Below are positions 33,910 to 44,815 of a stretch of DNA of 64,000 nucleotides, in pieces (within the stretch, counting starts at the first letter, position 1; the number at the start of each line of letters is the position of its first letter). The translations under genes were made by a program, and so were the position numbers. The stretch is from Pyropia yezoensis. Taxonomy: Eukaryota; Rhodophyta; Bangiophyceae; Bangiales; Bangiaceae. Location: positions 8,794,375-8,858,374 of the forward strand of contig CM020619.1 of the NCBI GenBank assembly GCA_009829735.1, in the 5' to 3' direction. The notes under the pieces were generated by a model, which was not told the origin of the DNA, ran no database searches, and saw only the letters and a list, made by a program, of their open reading frames with translations.

Positions 33910-35156
33910 CCGGCGGCGGCGTGGGCGGTGGCCGGCCGGCAGCGGCGGGGGCAACCGCCAGCCCACGGTGGCAGCAGACCAAGCCAGCTGGCGGTCGCGG
34001 CGACCAAAGCCAGCCAGCGGTGGCAACGGTGGCGTGGGGGGGGCAGAATCCAGCCGGTGGCGGCGAGGGTGGCCGCCAGCCGGCCGTGGCGGGGAGGGCG
34101 TCGGCCGGCCGGCGGTAGCCGCGGAAGCCGCTAGCCGGCGGCGGCGGTGGAAGCGGAAGCGGCTGGGTGGCAGCAGATAGAGGGCGGCGGGGAAGGCACT
34201 AAGGAGCCGGCGGCCGCGGTCGCCGCCGCGGGGGAGCGATGGGCAGCTGGCGGCGGCGACGGCAGCCGCGGCCGGGGGGCAGCGGCCAGCCGAAGGCGGC
34301 GGGTGCGGCGGCCAGCGGGTGGCGGCATCGGCGGAAGCGCCGGGGGGGAAGCGGCCAGTCGGAGGTAGTGATGGTGGCGGTCAGCTGACGGTGGCGGTGG
34401 CGGTGGCGGGGGGGCGATGGCCAGGCGGCGGTCGCGATGGCGGCCGCGGTGGGTGGCCGGTTGGGCGTGACGTCGACCACGTTGCATTCTGAGTGACACG
34501 TTGCGCTTCACGAGACCGGTGTAGACATTTGTGTCCGGGCTCAGACATGGACGGTCATGTCGGATCAGTCGTGTCCGAGCGTTCTGTCTGTGCCGGACCT
34601 CTCGTGTTCTTGATCTCGAGGGGGACTCGGCTGAACGGCGGTAGCGGCGGTTCTATTGCGCTCCATGCTCGCGATTCTATTGGCTGATAGATTTCCTCTG
34701 GCTGATGTTCACCAAGATCTTAGTGAGACGCATTTTTTCCGATTCCTTCACGAAGATCAGACCCTGTCACGCCTGGGACGCAATGGCCACTACAGTGGCT
34801 GCGGGAGGGGGGGTGGAGGGCAGACCAAGACGTCCGCGAGCTGTGGCCACCCGCCATACCTCGTGTCCCCGCGGACACCCGGTTGGTGTCCGAAGCCGGC
34901 CCCCAACGTGGCTCGCCACCTGGTCCAACCTCCCAGCCCCACCCGGCTGGACCTCGTGGTGCACCTCGCCTTGTCGCCATGCCCAGCCCTGCTGCGCGTC
35001 TCCCCGCCGCCAGAGCCACCTCCACTTCGTCTTTTGTTCCCCCTGAGCGTTCTCCTCCTCCATAAACCCACCCCACCCTCCCCTTTCCCCAACCGCCTTT
35101 CCTTCATTCTCGCCGCCCCCCCTCTTCACCCCCCTTCCCCCCCCCCCCTGCCTCTG
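33910..35156. other. GGCGGC-type simple DNA then lower-GC flank of the RBR-like gene
   Basis: About 33910-34480 is built of imperfect GGCCGGCGG and GCAGCCGG units, giving open frames on both strands without meaning. About 34485-34780 drops in GC and is probably the promoter side of the next gene. The plus frame of that gene is open upstream to 34656 but is Pro-rich and not conserved. Confidence 0.4.
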
Positions 35157-36608
35157 ATGTCTTTCCCGCGTCCCCCACCCCCCCCCATCAACCCCGCATC
35201 CCCCATCTCCCCTCCCTCTATCCCCTTTCCCCCTGCCAACCCCCCCCGACGCTACCCCCTCCCCGTGCACCCTAGACTTCCCCCGGCCGCGGCCATCCGC
35301 AGCAGCACTGACGGGGTGGCGCCCCGAGCCACTACTTCCCCCTCCTCACCGGGACGGAATGGGGCAACGGCAGCAGCAGCAGCGGCGGCTGCAGCGGCGG
35401 CAGCGGCGGCACCAGGGACGTCCCGCCGCGTGTCCTTCCTCCCCTCGGCGGTGGGGGTCCCGACACTGCTCTACCCCCCCCCGGCTGCCCCCCCACCCGG
35501 CGTCGTCGCCCCGTGCGTCATCTGCGACGAAGAGGTGCCCCCCACGGAGCTGGTCGGCGCCCGCGGGTGCGCCCACAGGGCGTGCCGTCGCTGCTTGGCC
35601 ACCTGCTGGGCGACCGTCATCACGGGCCGGGGGGTGGCGTTCCCCCGCTGCCCCGTCAACGGCTGCCGCACCGTGGCGGCCACCGAGGATGTGGCGCTGC
35701 TGGTTGGGCCCGCCGTCGCGGCCCACCTCGCACACCTCCGTTCCCGGTCAGTGACGCGGTCTTCCAGGGGGGAACCCCTGTGGTGCACCGCCCCTGGGTG
35801 TTGGGAGCCCCTGCCGCCTCTGCCAAACCCCATCGCCTCGACGAGGGCGAGCGGGACGGCGGTGGGGGCAGACGCCCGCGGCAGCGGCGGGGGCGGCGGC
35901 GGCGGCGGCGGCAGCGTTGGCGGCGGCGGCCGTGGCAACGGCGGCGGCGCGGCGGAGGAGGGGATTGTGGCGTGCCCCCGGTGCGGCTTCACTACATGCC
36001 GCCGCTGCGGGGCTGCCGCGCACGGCGGCGGCGAGTGTCCGGTGCCGGCGGTCACCGCCTCCGCCGACACCACGACGGCGGTGTGGGCGATGGAGGCGGC
36101 GGCGGGGGCGTGCCCCCACTGCGGGGCTCACCGCGTGAAGCCCGATGGGGGCGCCCCCCCCACCGGACGGTGCGGGTGGTGTCACCGCACGGTCCTCATC
36201 CGGCCTGCACCTGCGGCTGAGGCGGCCGCTGCGCAGGGGGGGGCGCCGGCGGCGCCGGCGGCGAGGCGAGCAGCGCGGCGCTGCGGTGGCGGCGGCGGTA
36301 GGATCTACTTCGAATGGGCTTCGGAACTATTCGTGGGTGTCTTCATGTTGGTATTGGGCGGTGGGGTAGGTGTCTTCCCCATGTATGGGCTGGGTTCCGG
36401 GAAGATCCCCGTTTGGCCGGATGGCGTCACCTTGGTCCCGTTCATATTCGTTGGGCTGGTAGCGACTTTTGTCGGGTTGTCCGACTTGCTCATGGGCGTC
36501 CGCCACCTAGGTGTCGCCGTCGCTGCCGCCGCGGCCCGCGGGTGGCGGTGGTGGCGGCAGCGGCACACATGCGCGGGAGGGGCGGGAGGGGCCCCCACCG
36601 AGGTGTAG
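35157..36608 (+). CDS. RBR-type (RING1-IBR-RING2-like) membrane protein, catalytic Cys apparently absent
   Basis: From the ATG at 35157 the protein is 483 aa. RING1 starts at CVICDEEV (about 119) with GCAHRACRRCL and CPVNGC. The IBR has C-x4-C (CTAPGC), then CPRCGFTTCRRC with AAAH and EC spaced as in the family (about 210-300). RING2 begins CPHCGAHRVKPDGG (about 318). The next residue, where RBR E3 ligases carry the ubiquitin-accepting Cys, is Ala (GGAPPTGRCGWC), and the final Cys pair is missing. Two hydrophobic segments (about 388-412 and 423-448) predict a tail-anchored or hairpin membrane protein, as in RNF19/RNF144-like RBRs. It probably binds zinc and perhaps E2 enzymes, but thioester transfer is doubtful. 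One exon; a long Gly-rich insert splits the IBR. Confidence 0.75.
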   Translation: MSFPRPPPPPINPASPISPPSIPFPPANPPRRYPLPVHPRLPPAAAIRSSTDGVAPRATTSPSSPGRNGATAAAAAAAAAAAAAAPGTSRRVSFLPSAVGVPTLLYPPPAAPPPGVVAPCVICDEEVPPTELVGARGCAHRACRRCLATCWATVITGRGVAFPRCPVNGCRTVAATEDVALLVGPAVAAHLAHLRSRSVTRSSRGEPLWCTAPGCWEPLPPLPNPIASTRASGTAVGADARGSGGGGGGGGGSVGGGGRGNGGGAAEEGIVACPRCGFTTCRRCGAAAHGGGECPVPAVTASADTTTAVWAMEAAAGACPHCGAHRVKPDGGAPPTGRCGWCHRTVLIRPAPAAEAAAAQGGAPAAPAARRAARRCGGGGGRIYFEWASELFVGVFMLVLGGGVGVFPMYGLGSGKIPVWPDGVTLVPFIFVGLVATFVGLSDLLMGVRHLGVAVAAAAARGWRWWRQRHTCAGGAGGAPTEV

Positions 36609-37409
36609 TGTCCCGTAGAAAACTCCCGCCCGCGGCGTTCGTAGCCTTACAAGAGCGAAAGCGCTGTTGGGCTGATCGGGGATTTTCCCCCCTCCCCGAT
36701 TGTGTCATGCCCCCGCTGCAACGTTACGCTCCCACCCGAGGGGGAGCCGTGCAATTGCGCGGGAAACTGAGCGGCGGGGGCGCCGCGCACGTCGCACGAG
36801 ACGGGCGCACGGGAGGAGGTGGGTGGGGGGAGCCACCGCGGCCAGGCGTGGGTGCCGCGCGGGGCGGTGGGGGGGAGCGGCGGCCGTGGACTGCTAGGTC
36901 CGAGGTGACGTGGCGGACGTGGAACCGGTGGCAGCGGACGCACCGGCGTGTCGGGCGCGGCCTGGTGGCGGCCTCAGTAGGTGGCAGGACGGGGGGGGGG
37001 TGAGGCACTGCGTGGGGCGGCAACGAGTGCCACGAGCGGCAAGGTGGAATATGGCGCGGCGGTGTGTCGGCCGGATTGAACCCGCCTGCCGCTACCCCTT
37101 GGCCGGGCGGACGCAGAGGGGGAGGGCCCACTGGTTCATTTCGCCAAGCCCGGCGTGGGGACTCGACAAAGTCCGAGCGCCGGACCAGTGGAGCGGCCAC
37201 GACCCAGAAGTAAAGTAAATAGCCAGCGCTTTTGCCACACCCCTGCAGCTGCTCACCGAGGGCCGCCTGTTCCCCCCTCCCCCCGACCACCCCTCACCTC
37301 GCCTTGCGGCAGTTTGGACACCACAGCCGGGCCGCCGCCCTGTGCAACGCCACCCTGCCGCACGGCGCAATGCCCGACCGTTCCCGCCCCCGCTACCGTT
37401 GAACTGCCT
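36609..37409. other. region between two convergent genes
   Basis: It holds the 3' flanks of the RBR-like gene (+) and the lipase gene (-). Frames are short or shadow-like. A GTCC-TAGGTCC-rich G/C patch at 36780-37000 has no recognisable content. Confidence 0.4.
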
Positions 37410-40400
37410 TCAGTGCGCCTTGGGCGGCGGCTGCTCTGTCGGCAACGCCCCGCCTCCCCCCTCCATGGAGGTGCACGACTCGGATTCGGTCTCGGCCTTG
37501 GCCTTCCCTCCGGCGGACGGCCCCTTGGCGGCGCCCCCCCCCCCCCCCCCGCCCGGGCCTTTCTTGCCCCCGCGTTCCAACCAAAAGTCTGGCGCGTACC
37601 GCGCACCGTGCTCCGTCCGGCACCACGCCTGCATGGCCGAGATGTAGTTGCCCTTGCGGTGCGTCCGGATGCTCGTGCCCTTCCAGTGGAACCACTTGAG
37701 CTCCACAAAGCTCGGGTCGATAAACAGCTGCGCCTCGTTGGTCAGCAGCGCCTGGTTGCCCACGTGCAGGTAGCCCAGCTTGGGCAGCTTGGTGACCACA
37801 TCCGACGCCAGCACCACCCGCCAGTGTCGCGGGATGAGGTCATTGTAGACGGCCCGAAAGGCGGCGTTGCCGACGCGGGGCGCGCCAAAGGTCACCACCG
37901 AAATCTCTGCGGCGGGCGCCGCCACCCGCCGCGCCAGGTCGTACGAGCACAGCGTGGCGAGCGCCCCACCCAGGCTGTGGCCTGTTAGCCAGATGGGCCG
38001 CGGGCGGTCCCGGTAGAGGGCCATCACAGACTCGACCACCTCCCGCCGGACAGACAGGTAGGCAGAGGAGAATCCCGTGTGGACGGTCGCCCGACCGGCA
38101 ATCTTGTCCGACGCAAGGGAAAACAGGCTGGCCTTGCGCATGGCCGCACGAAGGTGGCGAGAGCCGGTGGAGGAGGTGGGCGGAGACGACAGGGGAGCGT
38201 TGGCGCTCGGGGGGGCGGGCGTTGACAGGGCGCTACCGCCGCGGGGGAGGGCGCCGGCGTCGTCGTCCAAGCCACCGGCGGCGCCGCGGGCAGCGGTGGC
38301 CCGCTCTTGGTCACCCTCACCGTCGCCACCGTCTCCTCCTGTCTCGTCGGCCGTCGCGCCCGCCACAGCACCGTCTGCCGGCGTGGCTCCCCCCCCCCGT
38401 GGGACTGCCGTCAGGGGCAGCGCCAGCACGGTCTCAATGTCCACGGTGAAGACGGAAATGTCCGTCCGCAGGTCGGCCAAGTTGGTGGACCCCTTAAACG
38501 CCACGATAATCCGGTCGGGCGCGTCCACCACCAGCGCGTGCGTGTCGGTACGACGGCCAACGGCGTAGCGTGCAATGATGTGGTCGTCCCGTCCGTAATC
38601 GGCTGGCTGCCGTCGCCGCTTGCGGGGCGTCCCATACGAGTAGGCAATCCACGCCATGTTGAACATGAGGACGGTGGTGTCCATGACAAGGCATCGAGGC
38701 GATACGGGCCGCCCGGTGGGGGGCTCCCGCTGACGGTAGGTGAACATGTCCTCGACCGCGATGGGGCGGGGACGGCTGCTGTCGCCACCCCACCATCGAC
38801 GAGCAGGGGGGTGCGGCTCCGCGAGCCGCACCGGTACATCGCCCGGCTCGGGTGTGGGCGGAGAAAACCAGCCGCGCAAGCCGTACGCGTCCGCCGGCAG
38901 GTTCACCCAAGACTCCTGGGCGAGGAACACCAGTAGGATGATGTCGCTGGCCAGTTTCCCAGGCTGCGCGCCCAGGAAGTGGAGACTCAGCCGCTCCTTG
39001 ATCAGCCTAACGGGCTCAGACGGGAACGAGACTACGAGGAGCACGTTGAATATGAAGAGGCTGCCAAAGGAGGAGGCCACGTGGAAAAGGAAGAAGCGGA
39101 AGCCAATCTGCTTGGACCGGTACCGCATGTAACTGGTACGCGCGAGCGCCTTGCGAGTGAGCGACACTTCATAGCACAGCCACCCAATGAGAACCGCTTC
39201 GAAGACGGTGACAAGGATAACGAGGGAAAAGTCATAGGCCTGCCGGGAGACCCCGTGCTTGACGAGCATCAGCGTCCCAACAATGCTCGTGAAGGGGAGG
39301 TAGCCCAGGTAGATGCGTCCGTACACACCAATGACGACGCGGAGCGCCCCAAAGAGGGTCAGCACCAGAATCTTGGGCGCGTAGAAGAACAACAGCAGCC
39401 GCCCTCGCATGATGCGGTACGAGTGCACCGATATCCACACGTAAAAGTAGGCGTACGACACGAAAACGGTGCTCGTAAACGCCCACTCCGTGCCCCATGG
39501 GCCGACAGACTCGAGGATCTCCTCAGGCGTTGAGCCGACGGGCCCCTTCAGGAGGGTCGCAATCTCGTAGACGGGGTTGAAGTAGAGGAGTGTCGTGGTG
39601 TAGAGCATCAGGACCCACACCTGCTCCTGGGTGCGCTCGGCACGCGGCAGCCGCCAAATGCGCAGCGCAAACACGATGAACACGATGGCGGGGATACAGA
39701 ACAGGACGCCCGAGCTGACGACCTCAAAAACCTGAAAGCCGATAGGCGCGCTGTACACCCGCACGATCTCCCATACGCCCTCGTCATTCGGCAGAGGCGT
39801 CGGCTCCATGAACGCTGTGTTGCACAGCACAATAACGGCCAGCAGGTACAGGCCACCAAGCGCGATACTACTGAACAGCACCTGGTGGACCCCCTTGATG
39901 TCCGACGCGCGGAGGACCTCCAGCTTGACCCGCGGCTCGGACGCGAGCGACGACGTGTCACGGGTCTCGTAGCTGGGCACCGAATCGCAGCGGGGGCGCA
40001 TGTTCTTTGCGTCCTCGGCCGCGGCCGCGGCAGCGGCGGCGGCCTCTGCCTGCACGTCGTCTTCCAGGCTAAACAGGTCTGCCGGCTTGGCCGCCGCCCG
40101 CCCGGGCTTGCGCACCCGCACCGACGACGGGGGCGGGGAGGCCCTGCCGCTGCCGCCCCCACTGCCGCGGCTGCTGCGGGCGGCGTCTGCGCGGCTGCGG
40201 TGGGGGTGCAGGCCGCCGCCAACGCCCCAGGCGCCGCGCCCGGCGGCGGCGACGGGCGTCGCGCCCGCCGAGCCGTCATCCACGCTCAGCAGCTCGTCCT
40301 CCTCGTCATCATCGCCCGCGTCGTCGGCGGCCAACGCGGCGGCGACGCCGCCCAGGTCCACCACCCCCGCCCGCGCCCCCGGCGGCGGCAGCGTCACAGA

Positions 40401-41360
40401 CGGGGGCAGCCCGTAGGCGTGGACGTCCGACTGGGGCTCCCACCCCGACAGCGCAAAGCTGTCGGACGGCGTCGCGCCCGCCGCCGCCCGCAGCCCCCCC
40501 CTGCCACGGGCGGACGAGCCAAAGGCGCGGCTCCCCCACCCACCCCGGCTGCTGGTGCCACCGCCGCTGCCGCCGGCAGACGCCCATGGCGGGGGGCGCC
40601 CAAACGCGACCGTCCAAAAGCTCGACCGCGGCGTGTCCCCGACGGGCGCCCACGCCGACCCACCGGCGGAGCTGCCGCCGCCCCCACCGCTGCCGCCGCC
40701 GCCATCGTACACGCCGCTACCCGTGCCGCTGATGCCGCCACTGGTGGCGGCCGTGGTGCTCCGCCCGCCGCCCTCTGCGTCTTCAGACCGGCCGGCCGCG
40801 GCTGTCGACGCGGCCGACGACGGCGGCGGCCGGCGGGTCCACCACCGGCTCCCCCCCGCGGCCGCCCATCCCCTCGACGGCGGCCCGGCGTCCGTGGCGG
40901 TTGCGGCGGCGGCGGCGGCGGCGATGGCGGCCGCGGCGGCCGCGGCCGCGGCGGCGTCGGCGGCGTCGGCCGAGGCGGCGGCGGTGGCGGTGGTCGTTGA
41001 CGGCGCCCGCAATGCCTCCGTCTCTACCACCACAGACAGCGGGGCAGGCGGCGGCGGCGGCGGCGGCACCCCTCTTGACCGAGACGGTAGTGGCCCCACC
41101 CCAGACGCAGCGCCCAGTGCTGCTCCCGCCGCCCCCCCCTGTGGCGGCCCGGCGGTGCCGACGCGGCCGCTCGACCCCGAGGACCCAAACTCCTGTGCGG
41201 CGGTGAAGTAGGTGGCCGGCTCACTCTCGGACAAGGAGGCGAGCGACCGTGGGCCCGCCGCCGCGGCGCCCCCCACCGCCACAGACCCCGCCGACGGGGC
41301 GGGGGGCGTCGGCCGTGCCTCTTCTCTCCCCCCCCCGCCCGCCACCACCGCCGGCGCCAT
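37410..41360 (-). CDS. multispanning membrane domain fused to a class 3 lipase
   Basis: From the ATG at 41360 the protein is 1316 aa. The first ~480 residues are Gly/Ser/Ala-rich and probably disordered. From about 490 to 820 there are seven or so membrane segments (VLFSSIALGGLYLLAVIVL, then several further hydrophobic spans), including the loop RSKQIGFRFFLFHVASSF. This recalls the Wntless/TMEM181 kind of 7TM fold, but that is tentative. From about 885 a class 3 (Rml-like) lipase domain follows: DRIIVAFKGSTN, then the nucleophile elbow LTGHSLGGALATL (Ser near 1129), an Asp in VLASDVV and a His in the THRKGN region for the triad. It would be a membrane-bound acyl-glycerol hydrolase, perhaps acting on plastid or ER lipids; substrate unknown. 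The frame is intact in one exon. The last ~50 residues are Gly/Lys-rich. Confidence 0.85.
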   Translation of the reverse strand: MAPAVVAGGGGREEARPTPPAPSAGSVAVGGAAAAGPRSLASLSESEPATYFTAAQEFGSSGSSGRVGTAGPPQGGAAGAALGAASGVGPLPSRSRGVPPPPPPPAPLSVVVETEALRAPSTTTATAAASADAADAAAAAAAAAAIAAAAAAATATDAGPPSRGWAAAGGSRWWTRRPPPSSAASTAAAGRSEDAEGGGRSTTAATSGGISGTGSGVYDGGGGSGGGGGSSAGGSAWAPVGDTPRSSFWTVAFGRPPPWASAGGSGGGTSSRGGWGSRAFGSSARGRGGLRAAAGATPSDSFALSGWEPQSDVHAYGLPPSVTLPPPGARAGVVDLGGVAAALAADDAGDDDEEDELLSVDDGSAGATPVAAAGRGAWGVGGGLHPHRSRADAARSSRGSGGGSGRASPPPSSVRVRKPGRAAAKPADLFSLEDDVQAEAAAAAAAAAEDAKNMRPRCDSVPSYETRDTSSLASEPRVKLEVLRASDIKGVHQVLFSSIALGGLYLLAVIVLCNTAFMEPTPLPNDEGVWEIVRVYSAPIGFQVFEVVSSGVLFCIPAIVFIVFALRIWRLPRAERTQEQVWVLMLYTTTLLYFNPVYEIATLLKGPVGSTPEEILESVGPWGTEWAFTSTVFVSYAYFYVWISVHSYRIMRGRLLLFFYAPKILVLTLFGALRVVIGVYGRIYLGYLPFTSIVGTLMLVKHGVSRQAYDFSLVILVTVFEAVLIGWLCYEVSLTRKALARTSYMRYRSKQIGFRFFLFHVASSFGSLFIFNVLLVVSFPSEPVRLIKERLSLHFLGAQPGKLASDIILLVFLAQESWVNLPADAYGLRGWFSPPTPEPGDVPVRLAEPHPPARRWWGGDSSRPRPIAVEDMFTYRQREPPTGRPVSPRCLVMDTTVLMFNMAWIAYSYGTPRKRRRQPADYGRDDHIIARYAVGRRTDTHALVVDAPDRIIVAFKGSTNLADLRTDISVFTVDIETVLALPLTAVPRGGGATPADGAVAGATADETGGDGGDGEGDQERATAARGAAGGLDDDAGALPRGGSALSTPAPPSANAPLSSPPTSSTGSRHLRAAMRKASLFSLASDKIAGRATVHTGFSSAYLSVRREVVESVMALYRDRPRPIWLTGHSLGGALATLCSYDLARRVAAPAAEISVVTFGAPRVGNAAFRAVYNDLIPRHWRVVLASDVVTKLPKLGYLHVGNQALLTNEAQLFIDPSFVELKWFHWKGTSIRTHRKGNYISAMQAWCRTEHGARYAPDFWLERGGKKGPGGGGGGGAAKGPSAGGKAKAETESESCTSMEGGGGALPTEQPPPKAH

Positions 41361-42120
41361 GGCCAATCCCCGCCCCACCCGTCACCGCCGTCGTCGCTGC
41401 CGACGCCCTCCCCTGCCCCGGTCCCCGTCCGTCGGTCGTCGGTCGTCGGTCGTCGTCGGACGGGTTGCCTTGGCGCCTTCCCACCCGCTGCCGGCCGTCG
41501 TCAGCCCGCCGCGCACAACGACAGCACCGGCGTGGCAAGGCGGTGAGACGCCGGGGGGGCGGCCGAGGGGGGACCGCCGTGGGTTGTTGGGTTAAGGGTG
41601 GGGGGGGGGGGGGGGGGGGGGGGGGGAGGGACGGGGTGTGTCGAGCGGGGGGGGGGGGGGGTTCCCACGCGACGGCGGCGCGCAGGGTGCGAGCACGCAA
41701 CGGGGATGGCCGTACCGAAAGGCGAGGGGGGGGTGGAGGGGAGGGTAGGGGGGGGTGGCCGGCGGGGGGGGGGGGGGGGCGGGGGAGGAGGGCGGGGGGG
41801 GGGGTGTGCGGGGGGGGGGGGGTAGGGGGAAGGGGAAGGACGGCGCGCCCGCGTACGGCAGCACGTAAACGTGGCCGCCGCGGCGGCCGCGGCGGCGCGG
41901 CAGCGGCACGGGTGGGCCGTGCCGGCGGCGGTGGGGCCGTGCCGGCGGGCGGCAGTGGCGGTGGCGGCAGTGGGGGCGGTGGTGCTCGCCGCGGCGGATA
42001 CCGCGCGGTGGGGGGGGGGGGGGGGGGTAGGTAGAGGTAGGTACGGGAGAGAGAGGCGGCGCGGCTGGCGGTCGGTGGGATAGGGGGGCCGGGGTGGGGG
42101 AGGGGGGGGGGGGGCGGGGT

Positions 42121-42122
42121 GG

Positions 42123-42162
<40 letters not shown>

Positions 42163-42186
42163 CAAGCAGGCAGGCAGGCAGGCAGC
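42121..42186. repeat. (GGCA)n microsatellite
   Basis: About 16 copies of GGCA with one interruption (GGCAAGCA) near 42160. Confidence 0.95.
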
Positions 42187-42427
42187 GCGGGGGGGATGAC
42201 GGGGTTGGGGGCGTGACTGTGTGGTGAGGGGGGGGGGGGGGGGGTGTTGGCGCCCGCTGCCCCCGGCCGACGGCACCGCAGCGGGGGGGCGGCGGCCGCC
42301 CCGGCCGCACCGTCGGCCGGCGGCGGCGTCGGCGGCGGCAGCGTCGGCGGCGGCGTCGGCGGCGGCGTCGGTGGCGGCGGCGGCAGCGGTGCGGCGGGGT
42401 CCCCCCAGCCGGCGTGGGCGCGACGAG

Positions 42428-42429
<2 letters not shown>

Positions 42430-42477
<48 letters not shown>
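42430..42477. repeat. 48-base C homopolymer
   Basis: An uninterrupted run of C on the plus strand, the longest in the window. Confidence 0.9.
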
Positions 42478-42478
<1 letters not shown>

Positions 42479-42777
42479 CCCCGCCCCCGCCACGGCCGCG
42501 CGGCGGCGTGGGGGGGGGGGCCCCCCCCCCCCCCCCCGGGGGGGGGGGGGAGCTCTGGAGGGAAGGAGGAGCGGTGGTGGGGGAGCCGCCGCGGCCGGCA
42601 CCGCCGCCGGCACCGCCACCCCCACCCCCACCACCCTCACCACCGCCACCGCCACCACCGCCACTACCACGCGCCACCGTGCGCCGCCGTGGCCGGCCGG
42701 CGGCGGCGGGCGGTCCACGGGGGGGGGGCCCCCCCGTCGGCCACGCTGGGGGGCTGGGAGCGACCGCGGGGGTCCCC

Positions 42778-42811
<34 letters not shown>

Positions 42812-44815
42812 CCGCACGCCGCGGGCCGTGTCGCCACGCGCAACCGCAACCGCAACCGCAACCGCGCGACCGCGACCGCGCGCCGCGCGCCGCGACCACG
42901 CGCCGGGGCGGCGACGGCGCGGCCGCGACGGGGCGGCCGCCCCCCCGTTGCGCACGCCGCCCGCTGCCGCGACGGTCGGTCGGTGCTGGGGGGGGGGGGG
43001 AGGCTGGCGGGGCGAGGCCGCCGGCGCCGGCCCGCCGGTCGGTGGGGGGAGACCGTGTGGCGGCGGCGGGGGGGGGAGGCTGGCGGTGGGGACCGGCGAC
43101 CGTCGGCGTGCCACGGCCGCCGCTGCGACTGCCGCTGCCAACACAATGGCAGCGGGGGGGGGGGGGGGGGGGGTGGGGGTGGGGTGGGGTTGGGCCGCCG
43201 TCGGCGGTGGAGCGGCGGCGGCGGCGGCGGCGGTGGTGGTGGTGGTGGTGGTGGCGGCGGCGCCAGCGGCGCGATGGGCAGCCCGCGTAGCGGGTTGGGG
43301 GGGGGAAAAGGGGCGGGGGGGGGGGGGGGGGGGGTGGGGGGGGGACGGGGTGTCCGCGCACCCTCCTTGTCCCTCCCACGCCTCCCCTCTGTCTGCACTC
43401 GGCGGGCCTCGAGGGCGGGCGCTCGCCGACGCTGCGGCCCTGTGGCTGCCCTGTGGATCGATCCACCCCATCCCCCCCCTCTCCCCCCCCCCCCCCCCGC
43501 CCGCCCCCCTCTTTGCTCGCACCCCCCCCCCCCCCGTGCGGTGGGGGGGTGGTGTGGGGGGAAGGGGGGGGGGGGGGGGGGGGGGGTGGGGGGAGGGGGC
43601 AGCGGTCTGGCCGCCGAGCCGCGCGCACGTTCCGCCTGCTGCCCCCCAGAGCGCGAGCTGTAGCTGCCGGGGGGGAGGGGGAGAGGGGGGGGGGGGGAGG
43701 GGGAGAGGGGGGGGGGGGGGGGGTGGGGGAGAGCAGAGAGCGGGTTTGTTTTTTGGTAGGGGAGGAGGGTGGGGGGGGGGTGGGGAGTGGGGCCGTCACG
43801 CTGACGTTGGTCCAAGGGGGACCGTCACGGTCCCGGTCCCATGCCTTGGGGGGTGCGGGCGTGCGGGGGTGGGGGGTGGGGGTGAACACACAGGGTGAGG
43901 GGGGGGGGGGGGGGGTGTTGGGGCGGAGGTAGGGGAATGGGGTGGTGGTGTGTTGGTGACGACTGGCCGGTAGGGCTGGGGCGACTGCGCTGCCCTCCCC
44001 CGCTCTCCTCCCCCCCACCCCGGCTCGGCGGCAGCGCCACAGCGCCACGGCCGCGGCGCGCACACACACGGCTTCGCGGCGGGCGGCGCGGGGGTGGGTG
44101 GGTGGGTGGGTGGCCTGGCCGCCGGCTGCGGTAGCTGGGGGGGGAGGGGACGGTAGGGGAGCGTGCGGGGGGGGGGGGGGGGGGGGGGGGGCAGCAGCAG
44201 CGGGCGGGTCAAGTCGCGTTGAGACACTCGAGCGTGGAGGTGGGGGGGGGGGTAGGGGGGGGGGTAGGGGGGGGGTGGGGGGGGTGGGGGGGTAGGGGGG
44301 GGGGTGATGGAGGAGGGGGGGGGGTGTTGCGGCGCACCGTGTCGAGGTGAGACCTCGACCCTCCCCACGCGGGAGCGCAGCTGCAGCAACGGACGGGGGG
44401 AGTGGGGGGGGTGGTGGTGGGCGTCACGCCCGGTGGCACCTGAAAGGCGGGGGGGGATGGGAGGGGGGGAGTGGGGTCGGGGGGGGGGTGGGGGAGGGGG
44501 GGGGAGGGGGTGCGGCAGGGTGGAGGGGGGGGGAGCTCGAGAGGGAAACGGGGAATGAACCAGAGGTGGGGGTGTGGGGGTGTGGGGGTGTGTGGGGGTG
44601 GGGGTGGGGGTGGGGGTGGGGTGGGATGGGGTGGGGTGGGGTGGGGTGGGGTGTGGGGGAAGGAGGTGGGGGTGGCTGCCTGGACACTCGTTTTGCAACG
44701 CGCCGGTGGTGGTGGATCATTTTCCGGGGGTGGGGGGTGCGAGCGAAGGGGGGGGGGGGGGGGGGGGGGGGGGTAGTGGTGGTGGGGGGGGGGTGTCCAG
44801 CAGAGGTACTCGGCG

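Larger units (their letters stand above)
41361..44815. other. extreme G/C homopolymer tract region
   Basis: About 3.4 kb is dominated by runs of 10-48 identical G or C. Examples are G at 41599-41626, C at 42430-42477 and 42781-42810, and G at 43148-43170, 43567-43587, 44169-44191 and 44750-44773. Frames over 800 codons on the minus strand (Pro/Arg/His-rich) are products of base composition. No gene is supported; the beginning is the 5' flank of the lipase gene. Confidence 0.6.

Noticed and set aside
41501-43522. Minus-strand protein with ACLPACLPACLPA repeats
   Set aside because: It is the translation of the (GGCA)n microsatellite and neighbouring homopolymers, not a gene.
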